Position numbers and translations under genes: made by a program. Of a stretch of 64,000 bases of DNA, positions 7,956-15,450 are shown piece after piece. The stretch is taken from assembly GCF_000430705.1 (NCBI RefSeq), contig NZ_AUMN01000004.1, forward strand, positions 175,982 to 239,981. Direction: 5' to 3'. The notes under the pieces are model-generated. The model did not search any database and was not told the DNA's origin. It worked only from the letters and a program-made list of their open reading frames with translations. Each line of letters begins with the position of its first letter. Within the stretch, counting starts at the first letter, position 1. Source of the DNA: Arthrobacter castelli DSM 16402 (GTDB lineage Bacteria > Actinomycetota > Actinomycetes > Actinomycetales > Micrococcaceae).

Positions 7956-9120
7956 CGGCGTCCCATTCCACGCTGTAGCCGTACTGATCCGCGGTGGCCC
8001 GCGCCCCCATCCGCAAAAACAGCGGCAGTCCAAGATCGCGAACCACGTTGGAAGCGGCGGATGAGATTTTCCGCTCGCCGATTTGGCGGCCGAACTTTAC
8101 AATCTTTTCGGCACGCGGCTTGCGTGCCTGCACGAAGCGCTCCAGCGCCGGGGAGGGATCGTTATGGTCGCGCAGGCTTTGGGCGAGCACGACTCCGTCC
8201 TCGATCGCCAGCGAGGCACCCTGGCCTGCCGATGGGCTCATCGCATGGGCGGCATCTCCGATCAGGCAGATCCTGGACGTGCTCCATTCGTCCGGATCGG
8301 GCAGGTCATAGATGGGCCAGGCACCTGCCGAATCAGTTGCAGCAGCGAGAATGCCCGGGATCGGTGCTGGATCCGCGGCATGCAGCGCCCGTAGCTGTGA
8401 CATCCACGCGGGGCCCTCTATGCGGTCCAGTTCTGCCCGCTCCGGTTCCTGGCTGCGGGGAAAGTTGCTGAACCAGTACGCCGTGCCGTTGCGTATGGCA
8501 TGGCCAAAGAACGCCTCCCGGCCGAAGTGCATCTGCTGTCGTGCGGTCTCCGGCAGGTCGACGTCCGTCCACCCACCGCAGTCGATGATTCCCGTATACC
8601 GCGGCGGTTGTGCTTCCGGCCAGGCGAGTTGGCGGATGGTTGAGAAGATGCCGTCGGCACCAACCAGCGCATCGGCCCGAACAGTGTCACCGGCATCGAG
8701 GGTGGCGGTGACACCGGCAGCATCTTGAACCACATCGAGAACCCTGGTGTCGAAGTCGGTCCTGATCCCTGCGGCGCTGACCCGGGACGCGAGTTCGCGC
8801 TGCAGCCGTGCCCGCTGCAGCAGTATGCTCGGCGCCCCATAACGGGCTTCATCCTGTTCGCCGTCGAGTTGGGCAATCCGCCGGCCCTTCGCATTCCGGA
8901 AATCCAAGCCCGAAAGGACAAAACCGCCAGCGGTCTCGGGTATGCCGCCCAGGTCAAGAGTGCGCAGGGCATTAACGCCGTTCGGGGCCAGAGCCAAAAA
9001 CGCGCCGCCGGTGTCCACCCCCGGCCGGGCTTCAACGATGTGGCTTTCAAGCCCGGCCTTGTCGAGCGCCAGCGCTAAAGTGCACCCCGCAATTCCAGCA
9101 CCAACGATGAGCACCTTCAT
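7936..9120 (-). CDS. FAD-dependent monooxygenase (UbiH/PHBH family)
   Basis: A 394-aa flavoprotein hydroxylase. The FAD-binding Rossmann motif VLIVGAGIAGCTLALAL is at the N terminus. The central DALVGADGIFS corresponds to the DG motif that contacts FAD and NAD(P)H, and ICLIGDAAHAMSP followed by GQGASLAIEDG is the GD motif. Length and order match class A single-component hydroxylases acting on aromatic or polyketide-like substrates, including TetX-like drug-modifying enzymes; the substrate is unknown. It is the first gene of a three-gene operon and is divergent from a MarR regulator. Confidence 0.9.
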   Translation of the reverse strand: MKVLIVGAGIAGCTLALALDKAGLESHIVEARPGVDTGGAFLALAPNGVNALRTLDLGGIPETAGGFVLSGLDFRNAKGRRIAQLDGEQDEARYGAPSILLQRARLQRELASRVSAAGIRTDFDTRVLDVVQDAAGVTATLDAGDTVRADALVGADGIFSTIRQLAWPEAQPPRYTGIIDCGGWTDVDLPETARQQMHFGREAFFGHAIRNGTAYWFSNFPRSQEPERAELDRIEGPAWMSQLRALHAADPAPIPGILAAATDSAGAWPIYDLPDPDEWSTSRICLIGDAAHAMSPSAGQGASLAIEDGVVLAQSLRDHNDPSPALERFVQARKPRAEKIVKFGRQIGERKISSAASNVVRDLGLPLFLRMGARATADQYGYSVEWDADAHTSL

Positions 9121-9153
9121 ATCAAACCCCTAACCCGGGTCGAAATGTCGTTC

Positions 9154-9169
9154 GTTCGTGCGAGCGAAC
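9154..9169. promoter_or_regulatory. Inverted repeat, candidate MarR operator
   Basis: GTTCG and CGAAC arms flank six bases, inside the 71-bp space between the divergent monooxygenase and MarR genes; an overlapping TTCGTTCG direct repeat widens the site. MarR proteins usually repress themselves and the divergent gene through such sites, so this is the best operator candidate. Confidence 0.5.
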
Positions 9170-9191
9170 AAAATCAAGCTACCATGGGTAT

Positions 9192-9692
9192 ATGCATGAT
9201 TCAACGCTGGACGGCGGGGCCCAACGGGAGCGGGTCTTGGAAGATGTCTCTGATTCCAGCCGGCTGCTGAGCACGGCCATGGTCCTGTTTCATACGAACT
9301 TGTCCTCGAAGGTCGGTCTAGGGCCGACCGACGAGAAAGTGCTTGAGCTGGTCCGCCGCGACGGCAGTCCATCACCTCGGGATCTGGCCGAGTACACCGG
9401 TCTGGCGCGGAACTCGATCACCGATGTCCTCGACAGGCTCTCCCGGCGCGGGTTTATCGCCCGCAGCCGGGACGCCGGCGACGGGCGGATAGTGAGAGTG
9501 CGTGTGACAGAGGAAGGGGCGGCCAGAATCGGCGGGTACTTGATGGGGTTAATGACGCGGGTCTCCGAGCTCAATACCGACTACACGGTGGATGAACTAC
9601 GGCTCATCGCCCAGTACCAGCGACGTGCCGCCGCCATACAGGAGACGGAGGCGCGAAAGCTGCTCACGGACGACACATCAGGCAAGACATGA
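9192..9692 (+). CDS. MarR-family transcriptional regulator
   Basis: A 166-aa winged-helix regulator. After an N-terminal dimerisation helix, the segment PSPRDLAEYTGLARNSITDV with LDRLSRRGFIARS is the helix-turn-helix and wing lead-in, followed by RDAGDGRIVRVRVTEEG, the conserved DxRxxx wing. It is divergent from the flavin monooxygenase operon across a short shared promoter region, so it probably controls that operon in response to a phenolic or drug-like ligand. Start choice is the first ATG, just before plausible domain sequence. Confidence 0.88.
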   Translation: MHDSTLDGGAQRERVLEDVSDSSRLLSTAMVLFHTNLSSKVGLGPTDEKVLELVRRDGSPSPRDLAEYTGLARNSITDVLDRLSRRGFIARSRDAGDGRIVRVRVTEEGAARIGGYLMGLMTRVSELNTDYTVDELRLIAQYQRRAAAIQETEARKLLTDDTSGKT

Positions 9693-9930
9693 CCGGTGGA
9701 AGCTTGGTCTTCAGGGAGGCTTGGCAGTGCCACGGGCGTACTGCTGCTTCTTGTGTTGTCGAAGCGGGCGTGGGGGTCTTTGCTCCAACTACGACCGGAA
9801 TGTCCAGCGTTCGTTATTACTCGTTATACCCCCGTGTTGCCAGACTTACTACATTGACACGTACGACTCGGCCAACGAACCGAGCCGTGCCGGAGAACAA
9901 TCGATGAAACGAACCAGGAATGAGCATGCG

Positions 9931-10438
9931 ATGAAGATCCTGATTTTCGGCGCCGGAATCATCGGCCAGGTTTATACGGCACGGCTCACCGCCGATACTT
10001 GGTCCGGCGGAGCCGCTGACCGGGTTCGATCTGGTCATAGTGGCTGTTCGGCGCGATCAACTCAAGACGGCACTTCCATCGCTGGAGAAGATCTACTCCG
10101 GTCGGTTCCTGGTGCTGGGCAACGCGCCAATGGAGGTCGCCCAAGAGTTAGGGCGGCGGAAGAACGTCAACGTGCTCTCCGCATTCCCCGGCATCGGCGG
10201 TTACCGGATGCACGACGGGCGCATCCGCTATGTGGAGCCGTTGCCGACAATGGTCGGTGACGCGGCTGGGGTCGAGCAAGCCGTCGTGCAGGTCCTGAAA
10301 TCGGCCGGCTTTCGAACAGACACCAGCGGCCATATGAACGTGTGGCTGCAGGCACAAGCCATATTCATCACAGCCGCCGTTGCCGCAGTCAACGTGGCCG
10401 GAGGAGATCCTCGGCTGCTGGCCACTGATCGGTGTTAG
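9931..10438 (+). pseudogene. Ketopantoate reductase-like (ApbA/PanE) gene, broken
   Basis: The N terminus MKILIFGAGIIGQVYTARL is a clear NADP-binding start of the ketopantoate reductase family. The frame is then lost, and recognisable sequence resumes in another frame with EPLTGFDLVIVAVRRDQLK, FLVLGNAP, FPGIGGYRMHDGRI and PTMVGD. About 50-60 residues expected between these parts are absent and the C-terminal domain is incomplete. So the gene carries an internal deletion with frameshift and a truncation. It lies immediately beside the IS110 remnant. Confidence 0.75.
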
Positions 10439-10489
10439 CTCCGCGTGCTGCCTCAGCACTGCCAGTATCCGTGCAGGGTACGTGTGTGG

Positions 10490-11597
10490 TTAGGCCGTGC
10501 TCATGGCGGCCCCGTTCTGCAGGGGTGCGGCCGCGGACCAGCACCATCCGGCCAGTTCCCTGGCGATCGCGGTATTGGCCTTGGTCCGGCGTTTACCGTG
10601 GGCATCGAAGCGTTCCCATTGGTGGTGTAGTCGATGATTGCCTTCCATGGCGCGGGTCCGGGTGGCGGGGTCGACGAGGTCGAACTGACGCAATAGGCGC
10701 ACGCCTGGACGCGTGTAGGGGCGTTGGTGAAGCCATGCCGCTTCGATGAGCAGCCGGCGTGCGTAGGTGTTGCCGGCCTTGGTGATCGGTCCCTGGCTGC
10801 GGGTCTGGCCGGAGGAGTGCTCGCTGGGGGGTGAGTCCGAGATAGGCGCCGATGGAGGCGCCGGTGAAACGGGTCCAGTCTCCGACCTCGACTGCCAGCC
10901 CGAAGCCGGTGGTGAGTTGGATGCCGCGGAAACACATCAGCGCGTTGATCACCGGGAAGTACTCTCAGTCCGGGGCCAGATTCGTGATGTGCTGTTCCAG
11001 AGATTTCAGGTGCTGCAGCTGCAGGATTTGAAGTTCAACATCGGCTTCGAGGGTCAGCTGCGCGGGGCGCTGATCGAAATGCTGGTGGTTCAGCCAGGCG
11101 ATATGTGTTTGGGTCCAGTGGGTCTTTTCCGGGTAGTGCAGTCCTTTGCGCAGTAGCAGCGCGTTGATGCGTTGGCGGCTGTGAGCCAGTTCCTTAGCCG
11201 CCGTTGCCCGGGCACGGGAGAGGTCGCGGAGTGCTTCCTGATCCGGCGAAGGCACCCGTACCGGCACGATTTCACCCAGGCTGAGCATATGGGCCAACGC
11301 CATCGCATCGCGACGATCCGTTTTGACCCGGTCTCCAGGTGCCCGCAGAAGCTTCGAGCCAGCGGCGACGACGCAGTCGATGCCGGCCTCGATCAGATAC
11401 CTGGCCAAGCCGAAGCCGGTGGGCCCGGCCTCGTAGGCGACTCGCACCGGTGCGTCGAAGCGTTGGACCCACGACCGTACCGCGACCGGGTCCGAGGCCA
11501 TCTTCTCCCGGAAAACTTCCCCGGTTTGGGTGTTCATGGCGCAGCCAACAATGCTCTGGGCATGGACATCGAGGCCAATATAGGTATGCTCAAACAT
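10490..11597 (-). pseudogene. IS110-family transposase, inactivated
   Basis: The start at 11597 (MFEHTYIGLDVHAQSIVG) has a GGGAGGT ribosome site. The N-terminal DEDD domain is present with GLDVHA, EAGPTGFGLARYL and KTDRRDAMALA. An in-frame TGA at 10965-10967 interrupts the protein just after NLAPD; the same frame continues as EYFPVINALM and RGIQLTTGFGLAVEVGDWTRF. A second lesion, one extra G in the run at 10826-10831, shifts the Transposase_20 tail (AGNTYARRLLIEAAWLH) into another frame that ends at 10490. IS110 elements lack obvious terminal repeats, so element ends were not assigned. Confidence 0.9.
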
Positions 11598-11612
11598 GTC
11601 GGGACCTCCCAA

Positions 11613-12046
11613 GATTCAAATGTGGCACTACCAGTCAATACCCGACCGGGCCAGCAGCCCAGAGGATATTTGGTACCGGTAACCCACGATCTTTTGAACA
11701 GAAGGTCCCGGCCCCACTACCGGCCCGTGCCGATACAGGACAGTACCGGCCGGGGCAGGGGACCCGCGGCGCCACTTACAGCGCCACTGCACCAGGTGCG
11801 ACCATGCCGGCGCCGCCGGGAAGCCCCGGCGATAATGACTACTACCGGACGGGCCGGTAACCTTTCCGGCCCCACCCTCATATTGTCTAAACGATACTGT
11901 TGTTCAGTCGAGGTGTTAGGTGTCGCATTGTTTGATGATGATGCCTAACAACCCGCCCATGCTAAAGGTACGGCAGGGGTAGAACCCATCCCCCGAGTTC
12001 TGAATGGAAGCCTATTATTCAATACCGCTGCTGAGACAATGGGCGG
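11613..12046. other. Intergenic gap with short TGTTAGG/CCTAACA inverted repeat
   Basis: Probably left-flank sequence of the IS110 element followed by a leader for the next gene. The only structured feature is TGTTAGG at 11914-11920 paired with CCTAACA at 11944-11950, which resembles integron attC half-sites (see the site at 13056-13134). No convincing gene was seen. Confidence 0.4.
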
Positions 12047-12670
12047 GTGAACACCGAACCAACACGCGCCGATGAAACCTCCCGAAAATCTCCTTGGGGA
12101 GTCGTCATCGCCGCGGTGATCGTGTGGTTCGGCCTCTGGTGTCTCACCCCCGGTCTGCTCAGCAACGGCGTGGGCAGCCTCTTCACCGACGCCCCAGCCG
12201 TCTTGGTGCTCATAGAGACGATCATCGCCCTCGTGATCGCGGTAGTCCTGGTACGCGTTCATCACCAGTACAACCGCGAACTGTTCTCGCGCTCGCGGAC
12301 GAGCTGGGTCTATGCACTACCGCTCGTGGCCGCGATCGCGCTGCCGTTCCACTACGCCATGGCGTTTCCCGTCGCGCTTTACATGTTCTGGATGACTGTC
12401 TCGGTGTTCTGGCAGGACTACCTCACGTTCGGCCTGCTGCAGAGTTACTTGACCGAGAGGCTCCCAAGGTGGGCTGTATTGGTTGGGAGCGCGGTGATCT
12501 TCTGGGCCGGGCACGCCTTGCTGCTGCCCGATAAGTTCGCGCCGATCCACATTCTGCCGAGCCTTGCGATCCTCGCGCTCGGGTTCGCGCTGGCCACGCT
12601 CCGCATCTGGCTCAAGACACTGCACCTGATCCTGGCGCTGCACCTCGCATTCTACTTCGTCGTTGCGTAG
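12047..12670 (+). CDS. CPBP-like integral membrane protein
   Basis: 207 residues, starting with a GTG, with about six hydrophobic helices from GVVIAAVIVWFGLWCL to the C terminus. The segment FWQDYLTFGLLQSYLTERL, followed one helix later by FWAGHALLL, lines up with the EExxxR and FxxxH motifs of CPBP intramembrane proteases. However, the glutamate pair is replaced by QD and the arginine is missing. It may therefore be a non-catalytic or altered member of the family. Flanking attC-like sequences and remnants suggest it came in on a mobile element. Confidence 0.6.
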   Translation: MNTEPTRADETSRKSPWGVVIAAVIVWFGLWCLTPGLLSNGVGSLFTDAPAVLVLIETIIALVIAVVLVRVHHQYNRELFSRSRTSWVYALPLVAAIALPFHYAMAFPVALYMFWMTVSVFWQDYLTFGLLQSYLTERLPRWAVLVGSAVIFWAGHALLLPDKFAPIHILPSLAILALGFALATLRIWLKTLHLILALHLAFYFVVA

Positions 12671-12817
12671 GAGTGGCAGCTAGCAAGACCAGATCCGAGT
12701 GTGGTCAGTAGCCTGCCTACAGGCCAAGTGCCGCCCGCAAGGAGATCGCTTGGATCGAGCGGCAGATACCTCTCTTGCCGGGTCCCGCTACAGAGCGTAG
12801 CGTAGACACAATTGTTA

Positions 12818-13050
12818 CCCGACCCCGGGATACGATTGACGAATCGGACACTGGTCCCCGGTGCGTCGGCCGATGCTGGTGGCATTGTCGAAGACGAGTT
12901 GCCGCGGCACCACCCCGATATGCTCGAACCCGGTGCGCAGCCCGTGACAGACGCATTCAGCGGTCTCTCCGGCGTAAGCCGGCACGAGGCGCATATTCGA
13001 AAACGGGAACGTTACGACCGGGATATGCAAGACCTGCCGGATCCCGGCGA
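12818..13050 (-). pseudogene. IS21-family IstA transposase fragment
   Basis: The reverse strand encodes HIPVVTFPFSNMRLVPAYAG, then ETAECVCHGLRTGFEHIG and VPRQLVFDNATSIGRR. This is the conserved DDE-proximal segment of IstA, including the VFDNA motif. Both ends are missing and no IstB gene follows, so this is a relic of about 70 codons. Confidence 0.75.
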
Positions 13051-13055
13051 TGAGC

Positions 13056-13134
13056 GCCTAACAAAGCCTCGATCAGCCAGGCATGCCCCCACCAGTTTGC
13101 CGGGCACTGTAAAGCCCGGATTCGCGTGTTAGGT
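13056..13134 (+). repeat. attC-like site (GCCTAAC ... GTTAGGT)
   Basis: GCCTAACAAAG at the left and CGTGTTAGGT at the right fit the outer attC consensus pair RYYYAAC and GTTRRRY. The span of 79 bp is within the usual attC range, and an internal CCGGGC/GCCCGG stem is present. The inner L-site pairing is weak and no integrase gene is in the window, so this could be a chance inverted repeat. Confidence 0.3.
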
Positions 13135-13142
13135 GGCAGCGA

Positions 13143-13451
13143 TCAGTCTTCGTTGAAGGGAAGTAATTCTGTAGAGATCACGGTGCCTGCGCCGAGGAAT
13201 TCGGAGGGCTCGACCATGAGTGGTTCAAGAAGCCTGCCGACTTCGGGGCCAAGGAGGGATAGTCCCGAGGCTGCATGCTGCTCACTTTCCCACAGGTTGA
13301 GGACCAGCTGACGGCCCTGTTGCAGGTCGATGACCACACTGCTCAGAAATCCCTGCTGAGTTGAGTGAAGCCGGTTGAACTCCTCCAAACTATCCGGGGA
13401 AGCGCTCAACTTGGTGGGGTCGAACGAGTTCAGGCGGGCTATAGCGTACAT
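13143..13451 (-). CDS. Small ABM-like protein of unknown function
   Basis: A 102-aa soluble protein starting MYAIARLNSFDPTKL with the pattern of a dimeric alpha-beta barrel: an N-terminal strand, the helix SPDSLEEFNRLHST, then GFLSSVVIDLQQGRQLVLNLWES and a second helix. This resembles antibiotic-biosynthesis monooxygenase or EthD-like folds by arrangement rather than by a diagnostic motif. It is divergent from the TetR gene, with about 250 bases between them, and may be its target. Confidence 0.6.
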   Translation of the reverse strand: MYAIARLNSFDPTKLSASPDSLEEFNRLHSTQQGFLSSVVIDLQQGRQLVLNLWESEQHAASGLSLLGPEVGRLLEPLMVEPSEFLGAGTVISTELLPFNED

Positions 13452-13489
13452 CCTGCATTCTCCTTACGGTTTATCCTTACTATTCATCC

Positions 13490-13639
13490 ATGGCGATATC
13501 TGCTGAGCGGTGGTACGGACGGCAGGTCGTCCCACTCCCAGAGCTCGCTCAATACCGGCAGCACGACGTCAGCTGGTTCGAACAACATTCAGCTGAACCC
13601 CCGGAGTCTGCCGACGATCCCCAGGACCTGTTGTGGTAA
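13490..13639 (+). CDS. Possible small ORF or C-terminal remnant (49 aa)
   Basis: An open frame from ATG at 13490 to TAA at 13639 has unusually protein-like composition (ERWYGRQVVPLPELAQYR, then WFEQHSAEPPE). It has no clear ribosome site and lies between two divergent genes, so it may be the tail of a lost gene rather than a working small protein. The family was not recognised. Confidence 0.3.
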   Translation: MAISAERWYGRQVVPLPELAQYRQHDVSWFEQHSAEPPESADDPQDLLW

Positions 13640-13654
13640 TCCGAACGTCCTAAA

Positions 13655-13697
13655 ATTACACGTGCTGTTACATTAAAAACTACGCAGACTGTGTAAT
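13655..13697. promoter_or_regulatory. ATTACAC / GTGTAAT inverted repeat at TetR start
   Basis: Perfect 7-bp arms at 13655-13661 and 13691-13697, the second directly abutting the ATG of the TetR gene. A third partial copy, TTACA at 13669-13673, lies between them. Autoregulation by TetR is the natural reading. The lack of a ribosome site suggests a leaderless transcript. Confidence 0.45.
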
Positions 13698-14333
13698 ATG
13701 TCAAGGGTGGTGGCGAACACGATTACCGGACCGGCGAACGCACGCAGTCGCCGTACCCGGATCGCACTTCTCGACTCGGCTCGGGCAATCCTCGAATCCG
13801 GCGGGTTCCCTGCACTGACCATGGCCGCGGTGGCCGATCACGCGGGTGTGACCCGGAGGGCCGTTTACCTGCACTTCACCGACCGCGCCGAACTAACTAC
13901 CTGCCTCTTCGACCACATCAGCGCAGTCGAAGATCTGGCTGCCTCGTTGGCGCGGGTGTGGGCCGCCCCCGAAGCGGGCGCGGCGTTAGAGCGGTGGGCG
14001 GAGCATCTTGCCCGTTACCACCCGCGAATCCGTGCTATCGATCTCGCATCAGCCCAGGCCGCCGACATCGACAGCGACGCGCATGCACATCGCCAACAGG
14101 TCGCGGCCGACCAGCAAGCCGCTTGCCGTCGTCTTGCGCTGTGGCTGGCTGGGGACGATCGCCTGGCCGCGCCGTGGACACCCGACACTGTCGCAGACCT
14201 GCTGTGGGCACTGATGTCTTCCGACATGTTGACCCGGCTGCTGCACTCACGGAAATGGAGCACGAGTCGCTACGCCGAGAACATCACGCTCGTCTTGCAG
14301 CGCACCTTTCTTGCCGACAAGCCTCAGCACTGA
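13698..14333 (+). CDS. TetR/AcrR-family transcriptional regulator
   Basis: A 211-aa regulator. The N-terminal helix-turn-helix runs through RRTRIALLDSARAILESGGF, LTMAAVADHAGVTRRAVYLHF and TDRAELTTCLF; the rest is an all-helical ligand and dimer domain. The neighbouring convergent sequence at 14391-14610 is the tail of an efflux transporter, the usual partner of such regulators, so the regulator may have outlived its target. The start codon directly follows an inverted-repeat half-site and has no Shine-Dalgarno sequence. Confidence 0.88.
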   Translation: MSRVVANTITGPANARSRRTRIALLDSARAILESGGFPALTMAAVADHAGVTRRAVYLHFTDRAELTTCLFDHISAVEDLAASLARVWAAPEAGAALERWAEHLARYHPRIRAIDLASAQAADIDSDAHAHRQQVAADQQAACRRLALWLAGDDRLAAPWTPDTVADLLWALMSSDMLTRLLHSRKWSTSRYAENITLVLQRTFLADKPQH

Positions 14334-14390
14334 GAGGCCCAGCTGTGCGGGATTCGCCGGATGACCGCGAAGACACCTCCTCCGCAGCCG

Positions 14391-14610
14391 TCACGGCGTC
14401 CTTTCAATGTTCGGTGCAGCGCCTGTACCGATGCGGCGCAGCGTCACCAGGGCGATTCCCACTGCGGCGAGCATCAACACCATAGCGATACCCGCCGCCG
14501 TCGTGATTCCCGAATTGAAGGCCGCCTCGTCGACTCCAGCAGTGACTGGGCCGCCTGTGGAGGAAATGATTGCGCCACCTGGTTGGCGCCACCAAATGGC
14601 TCGTCACTCC
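14391..14610 (-). pseudogene. MFS drug-efflux transporter C-terminal remnant
   Basis: The reverse strand reads PGGAIISSTGGPVTAGVDEA, then AAFNSGITTAAGIAMVLMLA and LVTLRRIGTGAAPNIERTP before a stop. This is the last loop and final transmembrane helix of a 14-helix (DHA2/QacA-type) efflux protein. Everything upstream is replaced by the dispersed repeat that begins near 14618. It is convergent with the TetR gene. Confidence 0.55.
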
Positions 14611-14617
14611 AGTAACC

Positions 14618-14857
14618 GCGGAACTGTGATTTCTGCAGTATGATAGAATTTTAGTGCTCGTAGTGCATGCGAAGAGAAGATTCGCATGCTCCCTCTTGAG
14701 CTGGAAAACTTCTCCTCCAGTTCTGCGGTCCTACGGTGCCAGTGTCCCACGCTGTCAGGGGCTGAGTCCGCACCAGGACCGACAGGGCAGCACGTTGGCG
14801 ATCGCCGCGCGGCAAGCAGCTCCGGATGTCGATCAGCCGACTGCTCTAGTGGTGCCT
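14618..14857 (+). repeat. Dispersed repeat, copy 1 of 4
   Basis: Shares the block GGAACTGTGATTTCTGCAGT, a tandem TAGTGC pair, GCATGCGAAGAG, then CTGGAAAACTTCTCCTCC and GAGTCCGCACCAG with copies at 19886, 24748 and 62805. In this copy GCATGCGAA and TTCGCATGC form a perfect hairpin. The + strand encodes RNCDFCSMIEF before a stop, a peptide kept with small changes in all copies. Copies 1 and 4 are alike over about 240 bp. The identity of the element is unknown. Confidence 0.8.
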
Positions 14858-15017
14858 CGTCGGCCTCCAGATAGCTGGCAACATTGTGGAACGATACTGT
14901 CCGCGCCGCCACAGGTCACTGAGGCTGCCGCCGCTGGATCACCTCAGGGTCCGTGACGAGCCCGTAGTGGAATCGCTCCTCCATCGCTCCTATGTGTGCG
15001 GTGAAATTTGTTTGCAT

Positions 15018-15325
15018 CTAAACAGCGGTGTCGCCTGCACGCTTGATGGTGCGGTAGACGATGGAGCGTCCCACGGAGAGCAGTTTGGCTAGCCGCATAT
15101 GGAGTGCTCACCCGCCGCTTGCAAGCCATTGAGGTAGGCTTCCTGCTTGGCTGTCAGCTTCGGTTGCTTGTCTCGCAGCCGACCTTAGCCTTCGCAACTT
15201 TCATGCCTTCACGGGTTCGGGTTCGGATGAGGTCGGCTTCGAACTCTGCGATCATCGCCAGAGCGTTGAACAGCAGTTTCCCTGTGGGGTCGGGTCATGG
15301 ATCGATCCGCCGATGCTAAGTATTA
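15018..15325 (-). pseudogene. Serine recombinase (resolvase) C-terminal fragment, multiply frameshifted
   Basis: Reading the reverse strand through frame changes gives SIGGSIHDPT, then GKLLFNALAMIAEFEADLIR, TRTREGMKVAKAK, LRDKQPKLTAKQEAYLNGLQ and finally the helix-turn-helix LAKLLSVGRSIVYRTIKRA. This is the order of a Tn3-type resolvase from the end of the catalytic domain to the C terminus. At least three frameshifts and the loss of the catalytic N-terminal half make it inactive. Confidence 0.85.
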
Positions 15326-15450
15326 TTTCCCGCTCGGCGATTTCGTGGGCGTCGCGGACCGGTGGGTTCGGAGAATGCGGGGACGACCGGTTGAGAGCGG
15401 GCGAGGTAACGGGTCGGGCCGTGGCAGCGCGTAGATGTCGCGGGCCTGGA

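Noticed and set aside
14618..14857. Dispersed repeat as a CRISPR-like or REP element.
   Set aside because: Copies are kilobases apart, too long for REP and not in an array; left as an unassigned repeat.
15323..15450. Short reverse frames between the recombinase relic and the kinase gene.
   Set aside because: Arginine- and proline-rich text without homologous features; considered noncoding scar.
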